Source: Eubacteriales bacterium (GTDB taxonomy: Bacteria; Bacillota_A; Clostridia; Christensenellales; Aristaeellaceae). From it: 51,149 nucleotides of DNA. Shown piece after piece: positions 17,889 to 25,643 of this stretch. The notes below the pieces were generated by a model. It made no database searches and was not told where the DNA came from. It saw nothing but the letters and a program-made list of their open reading frames with translations. Location of the stretch: assembly GCA_029974035.1 (NCBI GenBank), contig JARKQG010000027.1, forward strand, positions 1 to 51,149, in the 5' to 3' direction. The stretch's first letter is position 1, and every line of letters starts with the position of its first letter. The translations under genes and the position numbers were made by a program.

Positions 17889-19361
17889 ATGAAACGAACC
17901 CTGTCGCTGATTCTCGCTTTAATCGTCGTCTGGGCGCCGGTCGCGGCGTTTGCCCAGGCCGGCACCTACGAAGGCAGCGCGCCGGGCTACCACGGAGAAG
18001 TGGCCGTCGCGGTGGACGTCGACGAAGGCGGCGCGATCGCCAAGATCGAAGTGCGCCATGAGGAGACCGAGGGCATCGGGACCGTCGCGGCCGAGAAGCT
18101 CCCCCAGCGCGTCGTGGAGGCGCAGTCGCTGGGCGTGGACGCCGTGTCCGGCGCGACGGTGACCAGCAACGCCATTCTGGCCGCCACGGCCTCCGCGCTG
18201 GAGAAGGCGGGCATCGACCCGGCCGCGCTGGGCTACGCGGCCCCCGCGGGCAAGAAGGGCGGCAAGGCCGAGAAGAAGGCGGCGGACGAACTGACCGCCG
18301 TCGAAAAGGCGCCCAAGACCGGGTCCATCACCGTGACCGACGTCAAGGGGCGCGAAGTGACCATCGATCTGCCCGTCTCCACCTACGCCGTCAGCACGAT
18401 GGATGTGGTGGACTTCATTGTGCCCCTCAAGGGGGAGGACGCGTTTCACATGCTGGTGGGCTCCGGCAATTCCGGCGGCAAGCAGGCCTATGACGACATC
18501 TACTTCCCCATGTTCCCGGACCTGGAGCGTCAGGTGGGCATTCTGTCCGAGCACAACGCGCCCTTTGACCTGGAGATGATCCTCGCCCGCGACCCGGACG
18601 TGCTGATCGTCAACTCCGCGATGCAGGCCCACAAGTACGCGCTGGACGTCGAGGCGCAGCTGACGGCGGCGGGCATTCCCATCGTGCTGATTGACGTGCC
18701 CGGCAAGTCCATCGACACCTCCGTGCAGCAGACGGTGGCGCTCCTGGGCCAGATTTTCGAGGAGAGCGAAAAGGCGGAGGAATTCAACGCCTTCATCGAC
18801 GCACAGTTTGACCTGCTCCGCGCGAAGAACCTGTCCGCCCGGTCGGACAAGCCCACCGTGTACTACGAAAAGTCGGGCTACTCGGAGATCTACGGCAGCA
18901 CCAGCACCAGCGTCTCCGGCTGGGGCAGCGTGATCGCCTACGCCGGCGGCGACAACATCGCCGACGCCGTGCTCATGGAGAGCGGCGCCGCGAAGGGCGG
19001 TTCCAACGTGCTGGACCCGGAATACGTGCTGACCGCCAACCCGGACTTTGTCATCCTCAGCGGCGTCAACTCGCTGGGGCTCGGGAAGGACCCGGCGCTG
19101 GCCGACAACGCCGAGTTTGACATCGTGAACCGCCCCGGCTGGGCGGAGCTCTCCGCCGTCCAAAACGAAAACGTGTACGAGATCATGCACGAGCTCAGCC
19201 GCACGGTGTATTCGTTCTACCCCTGCCTGAAGCTGGCGAAGATCTTCTACCCCGACGAGTTCCAGGACGTCGATCCCGACGCGCTTTTGGCGGAGTTCTT
19301 TGACCGCTACACGCTGATCGACAGCGACATGGGCGTCTGGACGGTCCGCTATCACAAGTAG
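17889..19361 (+). CDS. FMN-binding domain fused to FecB/BtuF-like solute-binding protein
   Basis: 490 residues: signal peptide (1-22, cleavage near AFA-QA), then an FMN_bind domain (about 24-100) with DAVSGAT (84-90). This matches the D-x-x-S/T-G-A-T site at which ApbE-type transferases attach FMN covalently through the threonine. A lysine-rich linker follows (KKGGKAEKKAADE). From about residue 145 comes a class III periplasmic-binding-protein fold (LPVSTYAVSTMDVVDFIVPL, RDPDVLIVNSAMQ, AAGIPIVLIDVPG, ending at a long helix). It thus looks like an importer receptor carrying its own redox cofactor. The start ATG 17889 follows GAGGAGGACACCGAA. It is the second structural gene after the riboswitch; ligand could be a corrinoid, heme or iron chelate. 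Confidence 0.85.
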   Translation: MKRTLSLILALIVVWAPVAAFAQAGTYEGSAPGYHGEVAVAVDVDEGGAIAKIEVRHEETEGIGTVAAEKLPQRVVEAQSLGVDAVSGATVTSNAILAATASALEKAGIDPAALGYAAPAGKKGGKAEKKAADELTAVEKAPKTGSITVTDVKGREVTIDLPVSTYAVSTMDVVDFIVPLKGEDAFHMLVGSGNSGGKQAYDDIYFPMFPDLERQVGILSEHNAPFDLEMILARDPDVLIVNSAMQAHKYALDVEAQLTAAGIPIVLIDVPGKSIDTSVQQTVALLGQIFEESEKAEEFNAFIDAQFDLLRAKNLSARSDKPTVYYEKSGYSEIYGSTSTSVSGWGSVIAYAGGDNIADAVLMESGAAKGGSNVLDPEYVLTANPDFVILSGVNSLGLGKDPALADNAEFDIVNRPGWAELSAVQNENVYEIMHELSRTVYSFYPCLKLAKIFYPDEFQDVDPDALLAEFFDRYTLIDSDMGVWTVRYHK

Positions 19362-19362
19362 G

Positions 19363-20406
19363 ATGATGAATCAGATCGGAAACCGCGCCCTGTACCGGGG
19401 GCTCGTCCGCGCCAAGATGGCGCTGATCCTTCTGTGCGCGGCCGGCATCCTGGCGCTGACGCTGGTCAACATCGCGATCGGCTCCTCATCCATCGACATC
19501 GGGGAAATCCTCCGCGTGCTGACGGGCGGCGAGGGCGCCGGCCACAACCGGATGATCATCGTGGACATCCGCCTTCCCATGGCGCTGATGGCCGTGGTGA
19601 TCGGCGCGGCCCTGGGCATCGGCGGCTGCGAGATCCAGACGATCCTGAAAAACCCCATCGCCAGCCCCTTCACGCTGGGCATCTCCGCCGCCGCCTCCTT
19701 CGGGGCGGCGGTGGGGCTGATCCTGGAGGCCAACTTTCTGAAGGTGTCCTCCTCGCTCATGGTCACCGCCAATGCCTTCTTCTTTTCGATGCTCGCCGCC
19801 ACGGTGATCTACAGCTTTTCGCTGAGCCGGCGCATCGGCAAAAACGCCATCGTGCTCTTCGGCGTGGCGACCAACTTCCTGTTCAGCGCGCTGACCATGT
19901 TCCTGCAGTACGTGGCCGACGAGGACGAACTGCAAAGCCTGGTGTTCTGGACCTTTGGCAGCCTGCTCAAGGCCACGTGGGAAAAGCTCGCCATCGTCGC
20001 CGCCGCGCTGATTCTGTGCGTGCTGCTCCTGGGCAGAAACGCCTGGAAGCTGACCGCCATGACGCTGGACGACGCAAAGGCCATGAGCCTGGGCGTCAAC
20101 GTGGGCGCGGTGCGCCGCATGGTGATCTTCACCACGTCGCTTCTGACGGCCTTTGCCGTCAGCTTTGTGGGCACCATCGGCTTCATCGGCCTGATCGCGC
20201 CCCACATCGCGCGCCTCGTCGTGGGCGAGGACCAGCGGTTTTTCATGCCGGCGTCGGCGCTTCTGGGCGCGTTTTTGGTGTCCTTCGCCTTCGCGGCCAG
20301 CAAGCTCATCATCCCCGGCGTGATCCTGCCCATCGGCCTCATCACGTCGCTGATCGGCATTCCGTTCTTCTTTGCGATGCTCCTTCGGAAAAAGGAGGTC
20401 GTATAG
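19363..20406 (+). CDS. FecCD/BtuC-family ABC transporter permease
   Basis: Membrane permease of the siderophore/heme/cobalamin importer family, 347 residues with nine to ten membrane helices. The ATPase-contact region and family signature GFIGLIAPHIARLVVGEDQR are near residue 275. It starts one base after the stop of the binding protein (tandem ATG codons at 19363 and 19366), so translation is coupled. A single permease gene implies a homodimeric channel, as in BtuC2. Cobalamin or cobinamide is suggested by the riboswitch, not by the permease sequence. Confidence 0.9.
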   Translation: MMNQIGNRALYRGLVRAKMALILLCAAGILALTLVNIAIGSSSIDIGEILRVLTGGEGAGHNRMIIVDIRLPMALMAVVIGAALGIGGCEIQTILKNPIASPFTLGISAAASFGAAVGLILEANFLKVSSSLMVTANAFFFSMLAATVIYSFSLSRRIGKNAIVLFGVATNFLFSALTMFLQYVADEDELQSLVFWTFGSLLKATWEKLAIVAAALILCVLLLGRNAWKLTAMTLDDAKAMSLGVNVGAVRRMVIFTTSLLTAFAVSFVGTIGFIGLIAPHIARLVVGEDQRFFMPASALLGAFLVSFAFAASKLIIPGVILPIGLITSLIGIPFFFAMLLRKKEVV

Positions 20407-20407
20407 C

Positions 20408-21211
20408 GTGGTGCGGGTAAGGGACTTATGCTTTGCCTACCGGTCCGCGAAGCAGGCGCTCCCAGTGTTTGACGGCCTTTCGGCGGACTTTGCGTCCGGG
20501 CTCAGCGTCATGCTGGGCCCCAACGGCGCGGGCAAATCGACGCTGCTCAAGTGCATCTTCGGCATCCTGCGCGCCCGGGGCGAGATCCTCTACGACGGGC
20601 GGCGCATATCGGACCTCAAGGTTTCCCAGCGGGCGGACATCATGTCCTACCTGCCCCAGAGCGAGGCGGACCCCGGCACCCTCCGCGTGCTGGAAACGGT
20701 GCTGCTGGGCCGGCTTCCGGAATTGACCCACCGCGTGCGCGACGAGGACCTGGACGCCGTGATGGACACGCTGCGCGCGCTGAACATCGAGCACCTGGCG
20801 CTTCGCAAGGCGGGGGAACTCAGCGGCGGACAGCAAAAGCTGGTGTACGTCGCCCAAACCCTGGCCCGAAGGCCGCGGGTCATTCTGATGGACGAGCCCT
20901 TCGGCTCGCTGGATCTTCAAAAACAATTGGAGCTCTGCCAGATTCTGAAGGACCTGACCGTCCGCGACGGGCTGGATCTGATCATGATCGTCCACGATCT
21001 CAACCTGGCGGCGCGCTACGCCGACCACGTGGTCGTCCTCGACGGAAATGGCCGCCTGTACGCGGCCGGCGCGCCGCGCGACGTGATCACGGAAGCCATG
21101 CTGCGGGACGTCTACGGCGTGGTCGCCCACCTCACCAGCGACGCGGACGGCGTTCCGGTGGTTTCGCCGATCCGCTCCGTGCGGGCGGACGAGCCGCTTG
21201 AGTCGGCGTAG
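20408..21211 (+). CDS. FecE/BtuD-like ABC transporter ATP-binding protein
   Basis: ATPase of the riboswitch-controlled importer, 267 residues. Walker A GPNGAGKST, signature LSGGQQKLVYVAQTL and Walker B VILMDEPFGSLD are intact, followed by the MIVHDLNLAARYADHVVVL H-loop region typical of the Fe3+-siderophore/B12 ATPases. I place the start at GTG 20408, nine bases after AAAGGAGG; a second GTG follows immediately. It begins 2 nt after the permease stop. It ends 8 nt from the convergent sigma-like gene with no obvious terminator between them. Confidence 0.9.
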   Translation: MVRVRDLCFAYRSAKQALPVFDGLSADFASGLSVMLGPNGAGKSTLLKCIFGILRARGEILYDGRRISDLKVSQRADIMSYLPQSEADPGTLRVLETVLLGRLPELTHRVRDEDLDAVMDTLRALNIEHLALRKAGELSGGQQKLVYVAQTLARRPRVILMDEPFGSLDLQKQLELCQILKDLTVRDGLDLIMIVHDLNLAARYADHVVVLDGNGRLYAAGAPRDVITEAMLRDVYGVVAHLTSDADGVPVVSPIRSVRADEPLESA

Positions 21212-21219
21212 CCCCGAGG

Positions 21220-21627
21220 CTATGGGTGGGCCGACTCCAGCCACCCCATGCGGTACGCGCAGACGTGATCGGCGGAATCGCCGAGGATGAACGCCGCCTC
21301 GCGGGCGGAAAAGCGGCAAAAGCAGGTCAGCACCACGGCAGCCCTCTCGAGGGGCGAAAGCCCGGCAAGGCGCCCGCCTGCCGGCGCGCCGTCCGCCCGG
21401 CCCGCCGCGGCGTAGCGCTCGCTTTGGCTCAGCCTGAAGGCCGCCCGGAACGCATCCGCTTCCAGCGCCCCGGCGTCACCCCGGCCGGAATCCTGCCGAT
21501 AGCAGGCGACAAAAGCCTCCTTCAGAATTTCCGAGGCGGCACTCCGGCTCCCCGTTTGCAAAAGCGCAAACCGATAGAGCCTCTGCTCGTGTTTTTCGGC
21601 CGCCTCGATAAACTGTTCCCGACGCAA
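21220..21627 (-). CDS. Short sigma-70 (ECF-like) factor or derivative
   Basis: 135 residues. The N-terminal half resembles sigma region 2 (EQRLYRFALLQTGSRSAASEILKEAFVACYRQ). The C-terminal half resembles region 4, with LSPLERAAVVLTCFCRFSAREAAFILGDSADHVCAYRMGW cut short at the recognition helix. It is smaller than normal ECF factors (160-190), mainly through a short linker. TTG 21627 has GGAGGGCGTCAAC upstream. It faces away from the secreted-protein gene at 21932 and could control it. It might also be a degenerate factor that no longer binds polymerase. Confidence 0.6.
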   Translation of the reverse strand: MRREQFIEAAEKHEQRLYRFALLQTGSRSAASEILKEAFVACYRQDSGRGDAGALEADAFRAAFRLSQSERYAAAGRADGAPAGGRLAGLSPLERAAVVLTCFCRFSAREAAFILGDSADHVCAYRMGWLESAHP

Positions 21628-21931
21628 GTTGACGCCCTCCGTTCACGCCCCGCGGGCGGTGTCTTTCCTCCGTAACCGGCAGATTCCGGGCGCGAAGACC
21701 GAAATCGCCTGTCGTCCTATTAAAAAAGACACCGGATGAGGCCCAAAAGCAACAAACAACCAAAAAATTAATATTGGATTTGATTGCCGCCCAATCCGCG
21801 ATCAGCCGCAAAGCCCGCCCCGACTTTCGCGCTGCTTTGTAAAAAGACGGATGCTTACTGAAACAGTTTGCCAGAAAAACCCGTCCAATCAGCGGAATCC
21901 TTTATAACAAGCGGTTTGGGAGGCGAAGCGC
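21628..21931. other. Intergenic region between divergent genes
   Basis: About 300 nt between the sigma-like gene and the secreted-protein gene. An AT-rich core (21720-21785) and a TTTATAAC box at 21901-21908 may carry promoter elements, but no convincing -35/-10 pair, repeat, small gene or structured RNA was found. Confidence 0.5.
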
Positions 21932-23044
21932 ATGACAACCCTTCGGACGCGGGGAGCCGCGGCGGCCCTGGCGCTGGCATGGATGCTGGTCTGGGCGGTT
22001 TGGGGATCGGCCGCTGCGCAGGCGGCCTCCGCCGCCATCATTGGCGGCGCGGACGGGCCTACGGCCATCTTTGTCGCGGGCGGAGCACTGACGGAGGTGA
22101 TCGAGGCGCATCTGCCCTGGTACGCCTTCGGCCCCATGGATGAAGCGACCCAGCGTGCCGCCGCGGCGCAGTTGGGCGCCGTCGCTGAGGATTACGTATT
22201 CACCGGCCGGGTGAGCCTGGACGGCGAGTACGGCTACATCGCGGGCACGCTGAAGCCGGGCCGCAATCCGGCGTCGGCGGCGGACCCCTTGCCGGATGGC
22301 ACCCGCGTGTTTTGGGACGCCGGGACGCCGGACGCGATGATCCTCGTGCCCGGCGCCTACGTGCGGGAACGGGGGTTCGGAACGGAGTATTCCGAGCTTT
22401 ACGCCCGCATCACCTCCGGAGACCTCGCGTCGCTCGCAGACGCCACCCGGCGGGGCGTCACCGTGTGCGCGCCGCCCGCACCCTATCTCAGCGTGTACAT
22501 GCTGAAAGGCGGTCAGTACCGGTACGAATACATCTCCCTGACGGAAGCGGATCTGAAAAGCGCCGCCGCCGACGGGTACACCTTCAAACCCGAAGCGATC
22601 GGCGACGCGATGAGGCTGGTGACCAGCGACGCCGAGGACGCGGACAGCGAACCTTCCATCCCCGCCTCGCTGTACGCGATGGCGGCAAAGCGGTGCGGCT
22701 TTACCGTCGCCTCGCCCAAGGATATCGGCACCATCGTCCGGGCGGAGATGACCTTTGCCCCTCGAGAGGGCGCTCCCCTCGCCCAGGTGGTGGAGGACAA
22801 AAAGTCGCTCAAGGATCTGGCATCCCTCCTGAAGCGCGCGAAGAAGACGGGCCTTGGCAACTGCCCCTTCGACGCCGTTCTGACGATGATCATGAAGGAC
22901 GGGCGCCTGGTGACGGTGCAGAAGGCCACCGACAGCTGCGGCACGATGGTGTTCGGAAGCGCCATGTGCTATCAAATCTCCGACAAGGACAACGCCCGCT
23001 TCTGGAAGATCTTCCCGGAGATCCGCTCGGCCCTTGCGCGGTAG
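21932..23044 (+). CDS. Secreted protein with GGADGPTAIF motif
   Basis: 370 residues with a long export signal (ALAWMLVWAVWGSAAAQA). Right after it comes AAIIGGADGPTAIFVAGG. This GGADGPT[AS]IF string is otherwise known from the membrane-embedded beta subunit of sodium-pumping oxaloacetate/glutaconyl decarboxylases, where it lies in the conserved core. Here there are no membrane helices after the signal, so it is not a decarboxylase subunit. The rest (YVFTGRVSLDGEYGYIAGTL, VFWDAGTPDAMILVPGAYVRE, then a Cys-containing C-terminal domain CGTMVFGSAMCYQI) is unfamiliar. ATG 21932 follows GGGAGGCGAAGCGC. Function unknown; it ends at a strong terminator. Confidence 0.7.
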   Translation: MTTLRTRGAAAALALAWMLVWAVWGSAAAQAASAAIIGGADGPTAIFVAGGALTEVIEAHLPWYAFGPMDEATQRAAAAQLGAVAEDYVFTGRVSLDGEYGYIAGTLKPGRNPASAADPLPDGTRVFWDAGTPDAMILVPGAYVRERGFGTEYSELYARITSGDLASLADATRRGVTVCAPPAPYLSVYMLKGGQYRYEYISLTEADLKSAAADGYTFKPEAIGDAMRLVTSDAEDADSEPSIPASLYAMAAKRCGFTVASPKDIGTIVRAEMTFAPREGAPLAQVVEDKKSLKDLASLLKRAKKTGLGNCPFDAVLTMIMKDGRLVTVQKATDSCGTMVFGSAMCYQISDKDNARFWKIFPEIRSALAR

Positions 23045-23065
23045 CGCGCCCCGGGATACAGATAA

Positions 23066-23107
23066 GGGCCCTCCGCCCAAAACCGGCTGGTTTGGGGCGG
23101 AGGGCCC
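23066..23107. terminator. Strong terminator between convergent genes
   Basis: Thirteen-bp perfect stem GGGCCCTCCGCCC (23066-23078) with its complement at 23095-23107, extended by a few A-T and C-G pairs around a small bulge. GATTTTC follows on the plus side. It separates the secreted-protein gene from the convergent flavoprotein gene and may work in both directions. Confidence 0.8.
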
Positions 23108-23147
23108 GATTTTCATGCTTTCCGCGGCGGGATCGCCGGGAATGGGG

Positions 23148-24896
23148 CTACTGCTGCGCGACCGCCTCGGCGGCGTCCCTGCCGGCGATGCGTCCCATGG
23201 CCATGTAGGACTGAATCGCGGAACCGGAGCAGGGGTATTCGCGGTAGAAGATTTCGCCGTTGGCCACTTCGCCCGCGGCGTACAGGCCGGGGATGGCGCT
23301 GCCCGAGGCGTCCAGCACCTTGCAGGTTTCGTCGATCTTGGGCCCGCCGAAGGAACCGGAATTGGCGTTGAACTTGTTGGCGACGGCGTAGAACGGCGCG
23401 GCGTCCACCGGCGTCAGCTTGTCGGCGGCCTTTCCAAAGGCTTCGTCGACACCCTTGGCGCAGGCTTCGTTGTAGGCATCGATGGTGGCCTTCAGCACCG
23501 CCGCTTCGCACCCCATCTGCTCGGCCAGGCCCTCAATCGTATCGGCCTTGACAACCGCGCCCGCCTCGATGCCCGCTTCCAGCGCCGCGCCGGCCTCGAC
23601 GGCCTTGGCGTCCGCGATGGTGTAGTACATCACGCCGGGCTGGTCCAGCATCAGGCGGCTGCGGCGGAACCAGTAGCTGGACTCGTCCATGAAGCGCTCG
23701 CCGTCGGCGTTTACGTAGAGGTAAATGCCGTAGGGGTCAAATTCCTGAGTCACCTTGGAATAGTAGTCGAGGGAGAGGACGATGCCGCTGTCCCCCGCGA
23801 CGATGGGGCTGCCCAGTTCCCGCGCCCAGAGAAGGCCGTCGCCGGCATGGGCGTCGCCCATCTGGGAGCCGAGGCCGCCGAGGGACGGGGAATACTCCGC
23901 CATCAGTTCGGCGTTGTTCTCGTAGCCGCCGGTGGCCAGGATCACGCGGCCCGCCTTGACGCTCAGCGCGCCGCCGGTGGCGGTGGTGCCCGTAACGCCC
24001 GTGACCGCGCCGTCCTCAACGATCAGGCCCGTGGCCGGGCTGTTCACCAGGATGGTCACGCCCTTCGCCTCCGCGGAGGCGGTCAGGGGCTCGGTAAAGC
24101 CGGTGCCGCCGCCGTTGGCGGCCTTGTGGGTGCGCTTGGGGTTCTGCCAGGGCATGGCGGTGGGCGTCTGGAGGGTATCCATGAACGCCACGCCGTTGTC
24201 CTTCATCCACAGGATGTTCGCCGGCGCCATTTCCGCGATGGCGCGGACCATCTTCTCATTGATCTTGCCTTCGCCCTTCTCCACCCAATAGTCGGCGAGG
24301 GCTTCCCAACTGTCCTCGATGCCTTCGTCCGCCTGCATCTGGGTGCCCGCGGCCAGGCATTCGCCGCCACTGAGGGCGCTGGCGCCGCCGGTGGCCGCCT
24401 TCTTCTCCAGCAGGATGACGCTGGCGCCGGCGTCCGCCGCCTCGATGGCCGCCGAAAGGCCCGCGATGCCGCCGCCCACGACGACGACGTCGGCCTCAAG
24501 ACTGGCGTCCTCCGCCGTCACCTCGACGGCCGTCTTCAGCGCTTCCGGATCTCCGCCTGCCTGCGTCACCGCGTCCGCGACGGCCGTCAGAATGGCGCCG
24601 GACGTGATGGTCGCGCCGGATACCGCGTCCACCCCCAGGGACTGGTGTTCCACGATCGCGGCGGGAATCTGCTCGATCGCCGGGTCGGAAACGCCGGGGG
24701 TTTCCGAGTGTTCGGTCACCACGACGGATTCAATCGCGCCGTCCGAGAATGTGACTTCCACCTTGACGTCGCCGCCGATTCCGGGGGCGGATGCGGCATA
24801 GGTCCCGGCCGTGTAGGCCGCGGCCATCGCGGACGCGGAACATGCCATCATGGCTACCAGGATAAGGCACAGGAGTCCGGCAAACTTTTGCCTCAT
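23148..24896 (-). CDS. Exported FMN/FAD flavoprotein reductase (fumarate/urocanate-reductase-like)
   Basis: 582 residues, three parts: signal sequence (1-26), FMN_bind domain (about 28-120) with DAVSGAT (90-96) as the likely site of covalent FMN attachment, and a FAD_binding_2 reductase domain starting with VVVGGGIAGLSAA (138-150) and EKKAATGG. The last part has GLYAAGEVANGEIFYREYPCSGSA and MGRIAGRDAA. Classical fumarate reductases have a different stretch there (GG.HGANRLGGN), so the acceptor is probably another unsaturated acid or small molecule. Start at ATG 24896 with TTTGGAGG upstream; the TTG ahead of it overlaps that site. It is preceded by an inverted repeat and a TetR gene. Confidence 0.87.
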   Translation of the reverse strand: MRQKFAGLLCLILVAMMACSASAMAAAYTAGTYAASAPGIGGDVKVEVTFSDGAIESVVVTEHSETPGVSDPAIEQIPAAIVEHQSLGVDAVSGATITSGAILTAVADAVTQAGGDPEALKTAVEVTAEDASLEADVVVVGGGIAGLSAAIEAADAGASVILLEKKAATGGASALSGGECLAAGTQMQADEGIEDSWEALADYWVEKGEGKINEKMVRAIAEMAPANILWMKDNGVAFMDTLQTPTAMPWQNPKRTHKAANGGGTGFTEPLTASAEAKGVTILVNSPATGLIVEDGAVTGVTGTTATGGALSVKAGRVILATGGYENNAELMAEYSPSLGGLGSQMGDAHAGDGLLWARELGSPIVAGDSGIVLSLDYYSKVTQEFDPYGIYLYVNADGERFMDESSYWFRRSRLMLDQPGVMYYTIADAKAVEAGAALEAGIEAGAVVKADTIEGLAEQMGCEAAVLKATIDAYNEACAKGVDEAFGKAADKLTPVDAAPFYAVANKFNANSGSFGGPKIDETCKVLDASGSAIPGLYAAGEVANGEIFYREYPCSGSAIQSYMAMGRIAGRDAAEAVAQQ

Positions 24897-24919
24897 ATGG
24901 ATTTGCACCTCCAAAGGGT

Positions 24920-24956
24920 ATTATATCGATATGGAATCGCTTCCATATGGCGATAT
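24920..24956 (-). promoter_or_regulatory. Promoter with overlapping inverted repeat upstream of flavoprotein gene
   Basis: Minus-strand -10 box TATAAT (24925-24920) is consensus. The region upstream of it is an inverted repeat: ATATGGAA-TCGC-TTCCATAT (24929-24948), flanked by ATATCG and its complement CGATAT with a 2-bp offset. A protein bound there would cover the spacer and -35 region, which has no good -35 match. Confidence 0.6.
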
Positions 24957-25020
24957 CGCGCCTAGTGGTTCGCCCACTACAGAATCTGCGCTTCCGTCGG
25001 TTCTTAGATTTCGTGGACTA

Positions 25021-25608
25021 CTAGCGAGACAGGCAGTCGATCACCGTCTGCTCGCACAGGGCCCATATCCGCTCGTTTTCCAACAGCTCCGGATTCTTCA
25101 GGACGTACTGGTAGTACGCGCCCGCGATCCCGAAGAACACCTCGCCCAGCAGCACCGGGTCCAGGTTCTTCAGTTCGCCGTCCTCGATCCCCTTCCGGAT
25201 CACCGGGTCCACCCGGTCAAAATGCTTCTGCTGCCAGTAGTGGGTGCCAAACTCGGGGTCGCCCGCCGTGGACAGGTACAGCCCGTCCACCCGGGCCTCC
25301 CGGGGGTGCTCCAGCGCCCAGCGCACGGCGTTTTTCATGCGGCGGCACAGTTTGGCCACCGCGCCCTCCGCCTGATCCAGCCCCGCCTCGCAGGCCGCCA
25401 CGTTCATGTCGTGGCAGTAAAGAAACGTCTGCCGGATGAGGTCCTCCTTGGAAGAAAAATATAGGTACAGCGTTCCCTTGGCGACATTCGCCCGGGCGGT
25501 AATCTCCGCGATGCTGGCGTCCGCAAAACCCTTCTCGGCAAAGAGCTCCACGGCCACGCGGAGGATCAGCGCGCGCTTGTCGTTTGACACTTCAATCAGG
25601 CCCCTCAT
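25021..25608 (-). CDS. TetR-family transcriptional regulator
   Basis: 195 residues. The N-terminal TetR helix-turn-helix is typical: RVAVELFAEKGFADASIAEI, then ARANVAKGTLYLYFSSKEDLI (about 14-60). The C-terminal ligand domain is generic (DPVIRKGIEDGELKNLDPVLLGEVFFGIAGAY). ATG 25608 lacks a good ribosome site. GTG 25590 (giving MSNDKRAL) has AGGGG ten bases upstream and would fit TetR starts well, so the N-terminus is uncertain by six residues. A perfect palindrome covers its presumed transcription start, so it is probably autoregulated, and the exported flavoprotein downstream on the same strand is a likely target. Confidence 0.88.
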   Translation of the reverse strand: MRGLIEVSNDKRALILRVAVELFAEKGFADASIAEITARANVAKGTLYLYFSSKEDLIRQTFLYCHDMNVAACEAGLDQAEGAVAKLCRRMKNAVRWALEHPREARVDGLYLSTAGDPEFGTHYWQQKHFDRVDPVIRKGIEDGELKNLDPVLLGEVFFGIAGAYYQYVLKNPELLENERIWALCEQTVIDCLSR

Positions 25609-25614
25609 CCGGAT

Positions 25615-25634
25615 ATGACTGACCGGTCAGTCAT
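25615..25634. promoter_or_regulatory. Perfect 20-bp palindrome, probable TetR operator
   Basis: ATGACTGACC followed by its exact complement GGTCAGTCAT. It lies just downstream of the promoter at 25644-25673 and 6 nt before the ATG of the TetR gene. The TGAC..GTCA spacing is typical of TetR-family operators, so autorepression is likely. Confidence 0.8.
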
Positions 25635-25643
25635 CCCCAGGGA

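Noticed and set aside
17919..19355. 478-codon minus-strand frame opposite the FMN/solute-binding fusion
   Set aside because: Shadow of a gene with clear domains; no start signal.
21932..23044. Oxaloacetate decarboxylase beta subunit, suggested by GGADGPTAIF
   Set aside because: Apart from the signal peptide there are no membrane helices, and the remaining motifs of that family are absent.
23034..24965. 643-codon plus-strand frame opposite the flavoprotein
   Set aside because: Covers the terminator and an operator region as well as the antisense of conserved flavin motifs; not a gene.
24963..24979. Hairpin TAGTGG-TTCGC-CCACTA after the TetR gene as a terminator
   Set aside because: Only six base pairs and no T-run on the minus strand; at most a weak structure.
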